In this document: in pieces, positions 1-7,703 of the stretch
Layout: the number at the start of each line of letters is the position of its first letter
Numbering within the stretch: position 1 is the stretch's first letter
Assembly: GCA_016210055.1 (NCBI GenBank)
Contig: JACQUZ010000092.1
Span: 1 to 58,966 of the forward strand
Source of the DNA: Deltaproteobacteria bacterium
Lineage (GTDB): Bacteria; Myxococcota_A; Polyangia; Haliangiales; SHYZ01
Length of the DNA: 58,966 nt
Direction of reading: 5' to 3'
Made by a program: the position numbers and the translations under genes
Notes under the pieces: model-generated
Database searches by the model: none
What the model was told of the DNA's origin: nothing
What the model saw: the letters and a program-made list of their open reading frames with translations, nothing else

Positions 1-192
1 CTGCCGTTCATCAGCTATGGTGGCACCTCCTTGGTCATGTCGATGCTCTTCGTCGGGATCCTGCTCAACATCGGCACCCGCTCGCCGGCACCTCCAGTCA
101 AGTCGAAAAGCCGCCTGAGGAACGCGGCGCCGAGAAATAGGAGGCGTGCCCTTTCCAGGGTGCACGTCATCGTGAAGGGGGAAAACCCGTGA
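1..192 (+). CDS. ftsW: FtsW, C-terminal end (partial, cut by window start)
   Basis: The first frame is open from base 1 and ends at a TGA at 190-192. It carries the SEDS-family signature near the C-terminus (LPFISYGGTS followed by a hydrophobic stretch ending in GILLNIG) and a basic tail. SEDS proteins are septal or lateral-wall peptidoglycan polymerases in the inner membrane. FtsW rather than RodA is inferred from the division and murein genes that follow (murG, murC, murB, ddl, ftsQ, ftsA, ftsZ). Its stop overlaps the GTG start of the next gene (GTGA at 189-192), so the two are probably translationally coupled. Only about 63 C-terminal codons are in the window. Confidence 0.85.
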   Translation: MPFISYGGTSLVMSMLFVGILLNIGTRSPAPPVKSKSRLRNAAPRNRRRALSRVHVIVKGENP

Positions 193-1040
193 AGACCATC
201 TCGGTCGAAGGCGGTCGCTTTGCCTTCCTCGAGGAGGGGCCCATGGACGGCCCGGTCGCGCTGTGCCTGCACGGCTTCCCCGACCACGCCCTCACTTTTG
301 AGCCCCTGCTCTCTCTACTTGGGTTGCACGGGTTCCGGGCAATTGCCCCGTGGATGCGCGGATACGCTCCCTCGGTGCTAGAGGGACCTTTTGACACGGA
401 TCGCTTGGCCGCGGACGTCATCGAGCTGGCGAACGCGTTCTCACCGAAGCGCCAAGTAGCTCTGGTCGGACACGATTGGGGGGCGGTGGCGGCCGTCATC
501 GCCGCCGCCAAGGCACCGGAGCGGTTCGGCGCCTTGGTGACCATGGCCGTGCCGCACCCGCTCGCCTTGGCCCACAACATCACGAAGGAACGCTCGCAGC
601 TTCGCCGGAGCTGGTACATGATGTTCTTTCAGCTCCCCTTCGCGGAACGGATCGTCGCGCGCAACGACTTCGCGCTGATTGACAAGCTTTGGGTCGATTG
701 GTCGCCGAGCTACCGAGCCTCCTACTCGTACATGCACGCGCTCAAGCAATGCCTCGAAAAGAGCATGCCTTGCCCGATCGAGTACTACCGCGCGATCGCA
801 CGCCCGCCCGCCTTGGCGATGCGCCGATTCCTTGCGGCTGAGAAGCTCAGCTTGGTGCGGGTGCCAACCCTTCACCTCCACGGGGAGGAGGATGGGTGCG
901 TGGGTCCACGCCTGGGGCAGGGGCAAGAACGGTTCTTCATGGCCAAGTTCCAGAGCGAGGTCATCTCGGGCGTCGGGCACTTCCTGCACCTCGAGCGACC
1001 GGACTGGGTCGGCAGGCGAGTCCTTAGCTGGATTGGATGA
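189..1040 (+). CDS. alpha/beta hydrolase, epoxide hydrolase/dehalogenase-like
   Basis: This 283-residue alpha/beta-hydrolase fold protein has an HGFPD oxyanion motif at about residues 28-32, a nucleophile elbow GHDWGA in which the nucleophile is Asp96 rather than Ser, an acid region GEEDG, and a C-terminal GVGHF that supplies the catalytic His. An Asp nucleophile with HGxP is typical of soluble epoxide hydrolases and haloalkane dehalogenases; the substrate cannot be told from sequence. No signal peptide is seen, so it is probably cytoplasmic. The GTG start at 189 overlaps the ftsW stop. The 3' end overlaps the convergent DUF423 gene by 17 bases. Its position inside a dcw cluster looks incidental rather than functional. 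Confidence 0.85.
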   Translation: MKTISVEGGRFAFLEEGPMDGPVALCLHGFPDHALTFEPLLSLLGLHGFRAIAPWMRGYAPSVLEGPFDTDRLAADVIELANAFSPKRQVALVGHDWGAVAAVIAAAKAPERFGALVTMAVPHPLALAHNITKERSQLRRSWYMMFFQLPFAERIVARNDFALIDKLWVDWSPSYRASYSYMHALKQCLEKSMPCPIEYYRAIARPPALAMRRFLAAEKLSLVRVPTLHLHGEEDGCVGPRLGQGQERFFMAKFQSEVISGVGHFLHLERPDWVGRRVLSWIG

Positions 1041-1404
1041 CCCACCGAAACGCACCCACAGCAAGGGCCGCCCACCCGACGAGAAAGCTCACGCCTCCAA
1101 AAGGCGTGATCGCCCCAAGGCCCCGCACGCCGGTCAGAACGAGGGCATAGAGGCTCCCTGAAAACAGCACAATGCCCACCAGCATGGCCCAGCCCGCAAG
1201 CGCGGCTGCAGGCACGCGCGCGGTCACCGCCCATGCTACGACCATCAACCCAAGGGCATGGTACATCTGGTAGCGCGCGCCCACCTCGAAGACCTGGAGC
1301 AGCTCCGCCGAAACGCTCTGCCTGAGCCCGTGGGCGCCGAACGCACCTGCGGCCACCGACACCAGCGCATTCAGCGCCCCAAGGAGTAAGAACGTGCGGG
1401 CCAT
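1024..1404 (-). CDS. DUF423 family small membrane protein
   Basis: The product is 126 residues with about four hydrophobic segments and the family hallmark near the N-terminus (GALNALVSVAAGAFGAHGL), a YQMYHALGL block, and FSGSLYALVLTG plus TPFGG near the end. These match the DUF423 (YgdD/YwdK-like) inner-membrane family, whose function is unknown. The ATG at 1402-1404 follows the stop of the upstream CitE-like gene by one base (TGACATG), so translation is probably coupled. A longer upstream reading of the same frame is rejected because that extra part overlaps the CitE gene and looks non-coding. The 3' end overlaps the convergent hydrolase. Confidence 0.85.
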   Translation of the reverse strand: MARTFLLLGALNALVSVAAGAFGAHGLRQSVSAELLQVFEVGARYQMYHALGLMVVAWAVTARVPAAALAGWAMLVGIVLFSGSLYALVLTGVRGLGAITPFGGVSFLVGWAALAVGAFRWVIQSS

Positions 1405-1405
1405 G

Positions 1406-2404
1406 TCACATTGCCGCGAAGAACGCTGCCTCTGCCTCGGCTGGGAGTTTCTGTCCCGAAATGCGTGCCCGTTGCACGAGCTCCCAGTAGTAGCGGTACG
1501 TCGCGCGATCGTGGAGCTCACCCTCGTGCTGGATCGGGCCCCAGCTGGCCTTCTGCGCGGCCAAGAGGATGTTGCAGCCGACCTCCACCTCGCTGAAGTT
1601 CGGCGCCATGGCCTCGACGATCGGCTGGATCTGCGCCGGGTAGATCGACCACATGCGCAAGAAGCCAAGCTCGTCCCGAGCTCGCTTGGCGTCGGCGTAG
1701 GTCTGGTAGATGTTTTTGAGGTCGAGGGTCACGTTGTGCGCCGGAATCACGCCACGTGAAAGAGCAGCGGCCACCATTTCCGCCTTGGCGCGACGAACGA
1801 GCGCGTGCTCGAACTGCCCTGGCGAACGCATGGCAGACGACGGAATGGCCCCGTGGTGGCCAGAGACGAAGTCCATGAGCCCAAAGTCGAGCACCTGAAG
1901 CCAGGGCAAGGCGGCAATCTGGTGCACGTCTCGGAGCGCCCCATGGGTCTCGATGAGCACGTGGATCGGGATCTCCCGCTTGAGCCCGGCTCGGCGTGCG
2001 GCCCCCTGGACGTGCTCAATCATCTCGCCTACCTGCCTGACGCTCGTCGGCTTGGGAATGGTCACGTACCTCACCACGTCGCCGGCGCCACCGACGACGA
2101 TGTCCACGTCGTGCTTCCAGGCAGGGTGGGTGTAGTCGTGGACGCGCACGCCCGACTGCTTGCGCTTGTTGGCCTCGCTCCGCAGGGAACGCACGACCAT
2201 CTCGGCGTGCTCCCGCTCGCGGCCCGCCGGGGCGCCGTCCTCGCAGTCCATGGTGATGTCGAAGGTCCCGCCCATCTTGTCCTGGAGCTCTAGGGCCTTG
2301 CCGATGAGCTTTTCGCTGCCGGCAAAGTGCTCGCAGGATGGGATGACGGGGAAGGGCGTCTCCCCTTCGAACAGGGCTCTCTGTGGATGAACCGGGTCTG
2401 CCAT
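1406..2404 (-). CDS. CitE-like HpcH/HpaI aldolase/citrate lyase family protein
   Basis: The 332-residue protein fits the citrate lyase beta/malyl-CoA lyase (CitE-like) TIM barrel family. Visible landmarks are FDITMDCEDGAP (metal-binding Glu/Asp region), the basic region around RVHDYTHPAWKHD, IPIHVLIETHGAL (conserved ETxxAL-type strand) and LDFGLMDFVSGHHGA. Such enzymes cleave or form CoA-thioesters of citrate, malate or methylmalate; the exact substrate is not predictable. The citrate lyase alpha and gamma subunits are absent nearby, so a stand-alone lyase is more likely than a citrate lyase complex. It lies 45 bases downstream of the NrfD-like gene on the same strand and is probably cotranscribed with the cytochrome module and with the DUF423 gene. 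Confidence 0.85.
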   Translation of the reverse strand: MADPVHPQRALFEGETPFPVIPSCEHFAGSEKLIGKALELQDKMGGTFDITMDCEDGAPAGREREHAEMVVRSLRSEANKRKQSGVRVHDYTHPAWKHDVDIVVGGAGDVVRYVTIPKPTSVRQVGEMIEHVQGAARRAGLKREIPIHVLIETHGALRDVHQIAALPWLQVLDFGLMDFVSGHHGAIPSSAMRSPGQFEHALVRRAKAEMVAAALSRGVIPAHNVTLDLKNIYQTYADAKRARDELGFLRMWSIYPAQIQPIVEAMAPNFSEVEVGCNILLAAQKASWGPIQHEGELHDRATYRYYWELVQRARISGQKLPAEAEAAFFAAM

Positions 2405-2449
2405 GGAACTTGGCTAACGTTATGGCCGGCTAGTTTCAAGGGGAAAACG

Positions 2450-3658
2450 CTAGTGGTCTTCGGCCGGGCGCGAAAAAAGATAGGCCGTCGCTGTCTTCAT
2501 CATGAGGGTGAACAGCAAGGCGCCAAGACCAAACACTCCCATCGCCACGCGGACCTCGAGCCCGCTCGGCGCGTACTGGTAGATTTCGCCCAGCCCCGAA
2601 GGCACGAACCCGGGTATCACGAGGGCCACGCCCTTTTCCACGTACACTCCCACGTAGATCAGCACGGCCCCAATATTTAGAGTGATCAGGTTCTTGCGGG
2701 TCCAGGGAATGAGGAACAGCAAGAACGCCAGGGCGCTGCATGCCAGGGCGAGCCAGGCATAAACCGCAATAGGTGAGCCACCCTCGATGGAGCCAAACAG
2801 GTACTGGTGGTGGATGATGTGGTGTGTCGGCGAGTAGTACTCGCGGAACACCTCGGCGCCGAACAAGAACAAGTTGATGAACATGGCGTAGGCCATGAGC
2901 TCCGCGATCTTGAACAGGGCCTCGTCGGTCACCTTGAGATGGCTGACCTTCCTGAGAATCTGCAAGAGGACGAGGATGATGGCGGGACCCGAGCAAAACG
3001 CCGACGTCAGGAAGCGTGGCGCCAGGATGGCGGCATTCCAGTAGCTCCGCGACGGCAGCCCAGCGAACAGGAACGCGGTGACGGTGTGGATCGCGACGGC
3101 CGCCGGAATGGAAGCGATGATGAGGGGCCTGGCAAAGCGCACGTTATACGACCGGCCCTGAAAAGCGCGAAAGAGGATATGCGTGGAAATGACCAAGTTG
3201 AGGGTCAAGTACGCAGAGAGCACCATGACGTCCCACGCCAAGAGCGAGCGCGGGAAGTTTGGCCGCCCGATGCCTGGCATGAGGTGCCACGCGCGCAGGG
3301 GATTGCCAATGTCCACGGTCACGAAGGCCATGCACATGATGATCGCCGCGATAGCCAGGAGTTCCCCAATCAGCGCTATCTCCTTGATCGGCTTCCAGTT
3401 GTAGACATAGGCGGGAATGACCAGCACCACCGCCGCCGCGGCCACGCCGACCAGGAATGTGAAGTTGCCAATGTAGAACCCCCAAGAGACCGGGTCGCGC
3501 ATGTTCGTCGCGCCCAGCCCGACCTGGAGCTGCTGGGCATAGGCGTGAGCGCCAACGCCGATGAGCGCGACGCACACGAGCAGCCACGCAAAGTACAGGC
3601 GTGGACCCTTGCTACAGGCCACGATGCTTCCCACGACGAACTTCACGAATGTCCACAT
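2450..3658 (-). CDS. NrfD/PsrC-like integral membrane subunit (quinone-interacting)
   Basis: This 402-residue, very hydrophobic protein has about nine or ten predicted membrane segments. Its layout matches the NrfD/PsrC/HmcC/DsrP family, the membrane anchors that exchange electrons between quinones and a periplasmic iron-sulfur partner. Conserved-looking parts include the early WGFYIGNFTF segment, IGNPLRAWHLM after the third or fourth helix, and SPTHHIIHHQYLFG in a late loop. It begins 6 bases after the stop of the ferredoxin gene, forming the usual ferredoxin-NrfD pair. The associated multiheme cytochromes suggest a quinol-cytochrome oxidoreductase, but direction of electron flow cannot be read from sequence. 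Confidence 0.88.
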   Translation of the reverse strand: MWTFVKFVVGSIVACSKGPRLYFAWLLVCVALIGVGAHAYAQQLQVGLGATNMRDPVSWGFYIGNFTFLVGVAAAAVVLVIPAYVYNWKPIKEIALIGELLAIAAIIMCMAFVTVDIGNPLRAWHLMPGIGRPNFPRSLLAWDVMVLSAYLTLNLVISTHILFRAFQGRSYNVRFARPLIIASIPAAVAIHTVTAFLFAGLPSRSYWNAAILAPRFLTSAFCSGPAIILVLLQILRKVSHLKVTDEALFKIAELMAYAMFINLFLFGAEVFREYYSPTHHIIHHQYLFGSIEGGSPIAVYAWLALACSALAFLLFLIPWTRKNLITLNIGAVLIYVGVYVEKGVALVIPGFVPSGLGEIYQYAPSGLEVRVAMGVFGLGALLFTLMMKTATAYLFSRPAEDH

Positions 3659-3664
3659 GGGCGA

Positions 3665-4597
3665 CTACTCTCCATAGAAGTAGAAGAACTTCGGCTTGGT
3701 ATCGAGCTCTTCCTTGAAGACAAACACCCGCTTGGTTTCCAAGACCTTCCGGATCTCGCCGTCGGGATCGAGGAGGTTGCCAAACTTGCGTGCGCCCACG
3801 GGGCACACCTCGAGGCAAGCGGGGTAGCGGCCGTTGCGCACCCGATGGAGGCACCAGTGGCATTTCTCCACGACGCCCTTGCGACGAGGACGATTGCCGA
3901 GGATGTGGGTATTGGGGTTGAGCTGGTCCTTGGGAATCGAAGGCTCAGCCCAGTTGAAGCGGCGCGCGTCGTAGGGACACGCCGCCATGCAGTAGCGACA
4001 ACCAATGCACCACTCGTAATCGATCGTGACCACGCCGTCGGGTTCCTTCCACGTGGCCCCGACGGGGCAGACCTTTTCGCAAGGTGAGTGATCGCACTGC
4101 TGGCAGGCCGCTGGGAAATAGAAGTGCCCGGGACGCGGCACTTCTTCGGCCTCGTAGTACGCGTTGGCGTGCGTGAGATCGACCCCCCTCTCCTTGTCCA
4201 TCTCGAGCACCTTGATGTAGTGCACTTGCGGGTTGCGTGACTGGTTGTTCTCTTCGACGCACGCGTAGACGCAACGGCGGCAGCCGATGCAGCGCGAGAG
4301 GTTGAGCGCGTAAGCGAACGTGACGCCGGGAATGGGCGGCTCGGCACCCACCTTGAAGTCCACGCCGTACTTCTCGCGATACTCGCGCTCGAGCCGACGG
4401 CACAACCTTTCCACGGCATCCTTCGACAGCTCGCGGAAGTGCGTGGCGAAGAACCGCTCGCGGGTTTCGGCGTCGCACGACGTCAAGAGCGCGACGGCGC
4501 CGGTCTGTCCCATGAGCTTGAGAAATCCACGCCGGCTCGTGCACGACGGGTCGTCACTGGCAGATGGAACAACGGGCAGTCTTTTTTTCCCATCCAT
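3665..4597 (-). CDS. Tat-exported four-cluster 4Fe-4S ferredoxin subunit
   Basis: The 310-residue protein has an N-terminal twin-arginine signal (SRRGFLKLMG, Arg22-Arg23) followed by a hydrophobic stretch ending in LLTSC, which could also act as a lipobox. Four cysteine groups follow in the order of the DmsB/HmcB/PsrB type: CIGCRRCVYAC, CQQCDHSPCEKVC, CIGCRYCMAAC and CHWC...CLEVC, consistent with four [4Fe-4S] clusters. It would sit on the periplasmic face and relay electrons between the NrfD-like subunit and the cytochromes. It is followed 6 bases later by the NrfD gene and preceded by the tetraheme gene. No molybdopterin catalytic subunit is present in the window. Confidence 0.9.
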   Translation of the reverse strand: MDGKKRLPVVPSASDDPSCTSRRGFLKLMGQTGAVALLTSCDAETRERFFATHFRELSKDAVERLCRRLEREYREKYGVDFKVGAEPPIPGVTFAYALNLSRCIGCRRCVYACVEENNQSRNPQVHYIKVLEMDKERGVDLTHANAYYEAEEVPRPGHFYFPAACQQCDHSPCEKVCPVGATWKEPDGVVTIDYEWCIGCRYCMAACPYDARRFNWAEPSIPKDQLNPNTHILGNRPRRKGVVEKCHWCLHRVRNGRYPACLEVCPVGARKFGNLLDPDGEIRKVLETKRVFVFKEELDTKPKFFYFYGE

Positions 4598-4642
4598 GCT
4601 GGCTACGCTCCTTCGACAACGCTCGACGTGCCCATGACCCTG

Positions 4643-5320
4643 CTAGTGCCCCTCCCTCGGCCGAAGCGGTCGTGGCTTGGGCTTGAGGGGCTTAAAATGC
4701 GGCGAGTGCGGGTTGTGGCAATGGACGCACAAGCGATACTCCTTCTGGCCGTTCCAGCAGCCGGTCCGCCGGCCATGCAGGCCGATGCGCCAGTCGCGAA
4801 ACTTGGGACCGTGGCACTGCCGGCATAGCTCGTATGACTCATCGAAGGCCACGAGCCGCCCGTCTGCCAACCTCAGCTTGTCGCGGTCCGTTGGATTGTG
4901 GCATCCGTAGCACCACTGCGGGCGTGGGCCATGCTCCAGCTTGATGTCCCGGTGCTCGACGGTCAGGGTGCGGCGCGTGGTGTTGAAGTCGTCGGGCCGA
5001 TCATGGCAGCGGGTGCACGGGAAGACCTCCTTGGAGAACGGCGGCCGGGGCACGGGAAACTCGTTCTCGCCATTTCCAATCTCCTTGCGCACGGGGTGGC
5101 ATGACGGCACCGGAACTTCCACTGTCTCGGAGCCAAAGCCGGCGACCGGCTCGGTCACCGTCTTCTTGGCGCCGGCGTTCGACTTGCTTTCGTCCTTGGA
5201 TGCTGCCGGCGACGGGGCCGGGGCCGATTCCTCCTTGCGGTTCTGCGCGAGCGCCACGCTTCCTCCGAGAAGAGCGAAAACCAGGGCCAACAACCCCGGG
5301 CGGTGGCTAGCGCGCGTCAT
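4643..5320 (-). CDS. periplasmic tetraheme cytochrome c
   Basis: The 225-residue product begins with a Sec signal peptide ending near SVALAQ, then a low-complexity Ala/Ser/Lys/Pro linker of about 35 residues. Four canonical heme-attachment motifs follow: CTRCH, CYGCH, CRQCH and CVHCH. A lone CH in VPVPSCHPVRK precedes the first and is not a full motif. The C-terminus is rich in Pro and Lys. The start ATG overlaps the stop of the upstream high-heme gene by 4 bases (ATGA), which implies coupling. Given the neighbours it probably passes electrons between the ferredoxin and the high-heme lipoprotein. No close named family is recognised. Confidence 0.88.
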   Translation of the reverse strand: MTRASHRPGLLALVFALLGGSVALAQNRKEESAPAPSPAASKDESKSNAGAKKTVTEPVAGFGSETVEVPVPSCHPVRKEIGNGENEFPVPRPPFSKEVFPCTRCHDRPDDFNTTRRTLTVEHRDIKLEHGPRPQWCYGCHNPTDRDKLRLADGRLVAFDESYELCRQCHGPKFRDWRIGLHGRRTGCWNGQKEYRLCVHCHNPHSPHFKPLKPKPRPLRPREGH

Positions 5321-7212
5321 GGCTTTCCTCCAAACTCATGGCAGCCGGTACACATCGTGGCCTCGGGCTCATGGTTGCGTTGGTCCTCGTGGCATCCCAC
5401 GCAGGCTTCTCGCCCGCGGTGCGGCTGCTTGCCGTGAGAGCGGTGGCACTTGGTGCAGTCCTTCTGGTGGTCCTCGACCTGGTGCAGAGCAGGCAATTTT
5501 CCTGGCTCGTGGCAAGTCACGCAGTCGGGTCGGCCGCGTGCTCCGGTTGGCCCGTGCGGCTGGTGGCACTTCCGACACCCACCCTCGACCCTTGCGTGGA
5601 TGCCCGTCGTCCGATCTTCATGGCAATCCTTGCAGGCCCATTTCACGTGCAGGTCGCCCGGTCCGTGTGGCCTGTGGCATCGCTGGCAGCCGCCCTCGAT
5701 GTCCCCGTGCGTCAAAGCCACTCGTTTCTCATGACACGACGTGCAAGCCTTCTTGACCTCCGTGCTGTGCATGTCGTGGCAATCGCGGCACCTCGCATGC
5801 CCGTCTGGGACAGTCGCCGCTTCGGGCTTGTGGCATGACGAGCAGGCTGCCACTTCTCCCGTGGGCTCATGGAACACCTGCGCTCCATGACATTTCGTGC
5901 ATTCCTTATGGCCCGCGTGCGGGCGGACCACGGGAGCCTTGCTGTTGCCGCGGCCGTCATGACAGCCAAGGCACAGGGACACACCCGCCTCTTTGAGGTT
6001 GAACTCGTGCGGCTTGTGGCACTCCTTGCACTCGGGGCCTTCTGCATGCCGGCCCCTGTGGTTGCTGCGGGGGGTCTTGGCCTTGCTGTGGCACGAGGTA
6101 CAAGGAACCGCAATCGGTGCGCTCGCCCCTTCGTGCGGCTTGTGGCAACCCACGCACGGCGTCTGCGACTTGCGATCGCGCGGATGCTTTACGGGCGCCT
6201 GCGCACCGTGGCACTCCACACAGCGACTCGGCGCTGAATGCGCGACGTCGTGCTTATCGTGGCACGACGTGCAGTCCTGGTGCTCGCGGACCTTCTCCGC
6301 GGATAGCGGGTGAACCGTGCCGTGACATTCCTCGTTGCAACGGATCACCTCGGACTTGAAGAAGCGATGTGGTCGATGACAGGCGACACACTTGTCATGG
6401 CCTCCGCTGAAGAGGGCCGTGGGCGGCACGGCGGCGCGCGATTGCCGGTGGCAGCCCGTGCATCGAGAAGATGCTTGGCGCGCCGTCTCGTGGTAGCCGT
6501 GACAGCTCTCGCATCCGGTGATCTGGATACCGGGCTTGTCGTGGCCGCTCACGTCTTCCTGGTGGCAATCGGCGCACGGCTTGGCCACCAGCCCTTCGGG
6601 ACCGTGCGCCTTGTGGCAGGTCTCGCAGGAGGTGTCCTTGTCATGGAGCAGGATCGCGGGCACGTGTCCCTGCGCCCGCGCATGACAGCCGACACAGGGC
6701 TTGGGCTTCTTGTCGGCGCCGCGGAAGTCGTGGCACAACCAGCACGAGCGACCACCCTCGTCCTCCGACGCTGCTGCGTGTACGACCAACCTGGTCTTCT
6801 GGTGACAGGTCACGCAGGCGCTCGTCTTCGCGGGCAGGTATTCGTCCTGCACGAGTTGATGGCAATCCTTGCAAGCAACGGGCTTTGACGCGCGCGCATG
6901 GAGCTCGTGCTGCGCCGACTTAAGTGCCCAGGACCTCGCCGCTCCGCCTGTTAGCCGATACTTGGGCTCTCGCGGTGCCAATGGTGGCGCTTGTTCCCTA
7001 AGAATGGTCGTGGCAGAGGCCGTGACTGGTGAGGAGGGGGAAGCGTCCCACGCCAGGACAGGCAAGTCCGAAAGGGAAGCATCCCGCCTCGACTGGTCAA
7101 CGGCTGCGGACTTCTCGTCGAGGTGTTTTTCGCCGTTGTCACAGGCCAGCAACGCGACCACCAATAGCGGCCCGGCGACGATGGATTGCTTTCGATTCAT
7201 GGGCATGCCCAT
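5317..7212 (-). CDS. 26-27-heme cytochrome c lipoprotein
   Basis: The 631-residue protein starts with a lipoprotein signal (hydrophobic run ending VALLAC; lipidated Cys about residue 24 from the first Met). After a linker of about 90 residues without heme sites, the rest is packed with heme-binding motifs. I count 26 CxxCH plus one CNEECH (CxxxCH), about one site per 19 residues, with many extra His (for example HRPH, HKPH, HGPG) that can be distal ligands. It is probably anchored to the outer or inner membrane and acts as an electron wire. Three in-frame ATGs (7212, 7206, 7200) are possible starts and none has a clear ribosome binding site. It is the first gene of the minus-strand module. 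Known comparators are HmcA (16 hemes) and large Geobacter/Anaeromyxobacter cytochromes; none is an obvious direct match. Confidence 0.92.
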   Translation of the reverse strand: MGMPMNRKQSIVAGPLLVVALLACDNGEKHLDEKSAAVDQSRRDASLSDLPVLAWDASPSSPVTASATTILREQAPPLAPREPKYRLTGGAARSWALKSAQHELHARASKPVACKDCHQLVQDEYLPAKTSACVTCHQKTRLVVHAAASEDEGGRSCWLCHDFRGADKKPKPCVGCHARAQGHVPAILLHDKDTSCETCHKAHGPEGLVAKPCADCHQEDVSGHDKPGIQITGCESCHGYHETARQASSRCTGCHRQSRAAVPPTALFSGGHDKCVACHRPHRFFKSEVIRCNEECHGTVHPLSAEKVREHQDCTSCHDKHDVAHSAPSRCVECHGAQAPVKHPRDRKSQTPCVGCHKPHEGASAPIAVPCTSCHSKAKTPRSNHRGRHAEGPECKECHKPHEFNLKEAGVSLCLGCHDGRGNSKAPVVRPHAGHKECTKCHGAQVFHEPTGEVAACSSCHKPEAATVPDGHARCRDCHDMHSTEVKKACTSCHEKRVALTHGDIEGGCQRCHRPHGPGDLHVKWACKDCHEDRTTGIHARVEGGCRKCHQPHGPTGARGRPDCVTCHEPGKLPALHQVEDHQKDCTKCHRSHGKQPHRGREACVGCHEDQRNHEPEATMCTGCHEFGGKP

Positions 7213-7217
7213 AACGA

Positions 7218-7235
7218 CGCTTGGGATGCCAAGCG
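7218..7235. promoter_or_regulatory. inverted repeat just upstream of the high-heme cytochrome gene
   Basis: A 7-base inverted repeat with a 4-base spacer (CGCTTGG-GATG-CCAAGCG) lies 5 bases before the first possible ATG of the cytochrome lipoprotein gene. Next to it, 7201-7210 (GGGCATGCCC) is a perfect palindrome that contains the alternative start codons. The location fits an operator or an RNA hairpin that would affect translation initiation. No known regulator motif is recognised, and short GC-rich inverted repeats also occur by chance. Confidence 0.4.
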
Positions 7236-7361
7236 CCGCATCTTCACACTACGCACACTACACCTCGTCCCAGGTGGGATCTTGACCGGCAACAATTGCT
7301 CCAAGCCTTAGGCCCTTTTCTTGCCGGCCTGGACGCCGAAGAATAGGCATAGGACAAGCCA

Positions 7362-7658
7362 ATGAAGATGACCAGGGACCGTGTACGGCTGCAGCGCAAG
7401 GCCCTCGATGCAGGCGGTTTAATGACCTATATCCAGGACATTTCGCAGCACGCGAGCGAGCTCACGTTGCGGAGCAAGCGCGCCAAGGATGGTCAATCAG
7501 ACGCGTGCGTCGCGTCGCTCGACACGTTGGCGGACCAGCTCCTCCGCGGCGAGCTTGCCGCCGTGCAGCTGCGCTACCGGCGGGACGGCGAGAGCTACTG
7601 CGACACCTTGATGACGGCCACGAACGGCTACCGGCTGGTGAGCATGAAGGAGCCATGA
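7362..7658 (+). CDS. small hypothetical protein upstream of murG
   Basis: The 98-residue protein has no signal peptide or membrane segment. It has a basic N-terminal part (MTRDRVRLQRKALDAG), a central amphipathic helix and a final segment that looks like mixed alpha/beta (AAVQLRYRRDGESYCDTLM). The ATG at 7362 has an AGGA-type ribosome binding site about seven bases upstream. It is the only + strand gene between the minus-strand insert and murG, and ends 45 bases before the murG start, so it probably leads the murG transcript. I do not recognise the family. The first gene of a dcw sub-operon could be regulatory, but that is a guess. Confidence 0.65.
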   Translation: MKMTRDRVRLQRKALDAGGLMTYIQDISQHASELTLRSKRAKDGQSDACVASLDTLADQLLRGELAAVQLRYRRDGESYCDTLMTATNGYRLVSMKEP

Positions 7659-7703
7659 CGGAAAACGTGCATGGAGGTCAAGCTCGTGCGAAGAAAGCGA
7701 CCG

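Noticed and set aside
1406..2404. Citrate lyase operon
   Set aside because: Alpha and gamma subunits, ligase and holo-enzyme genes are missing; only a stand-alone CitE-like protein is present.
2807..4087. Long + strand open frame (426 codons) over the NrfD and ferredoxin genes
   Set aside because: It is antisense to two clear protein genes, has a composition typical of GC-rich shadow frames and no domain.
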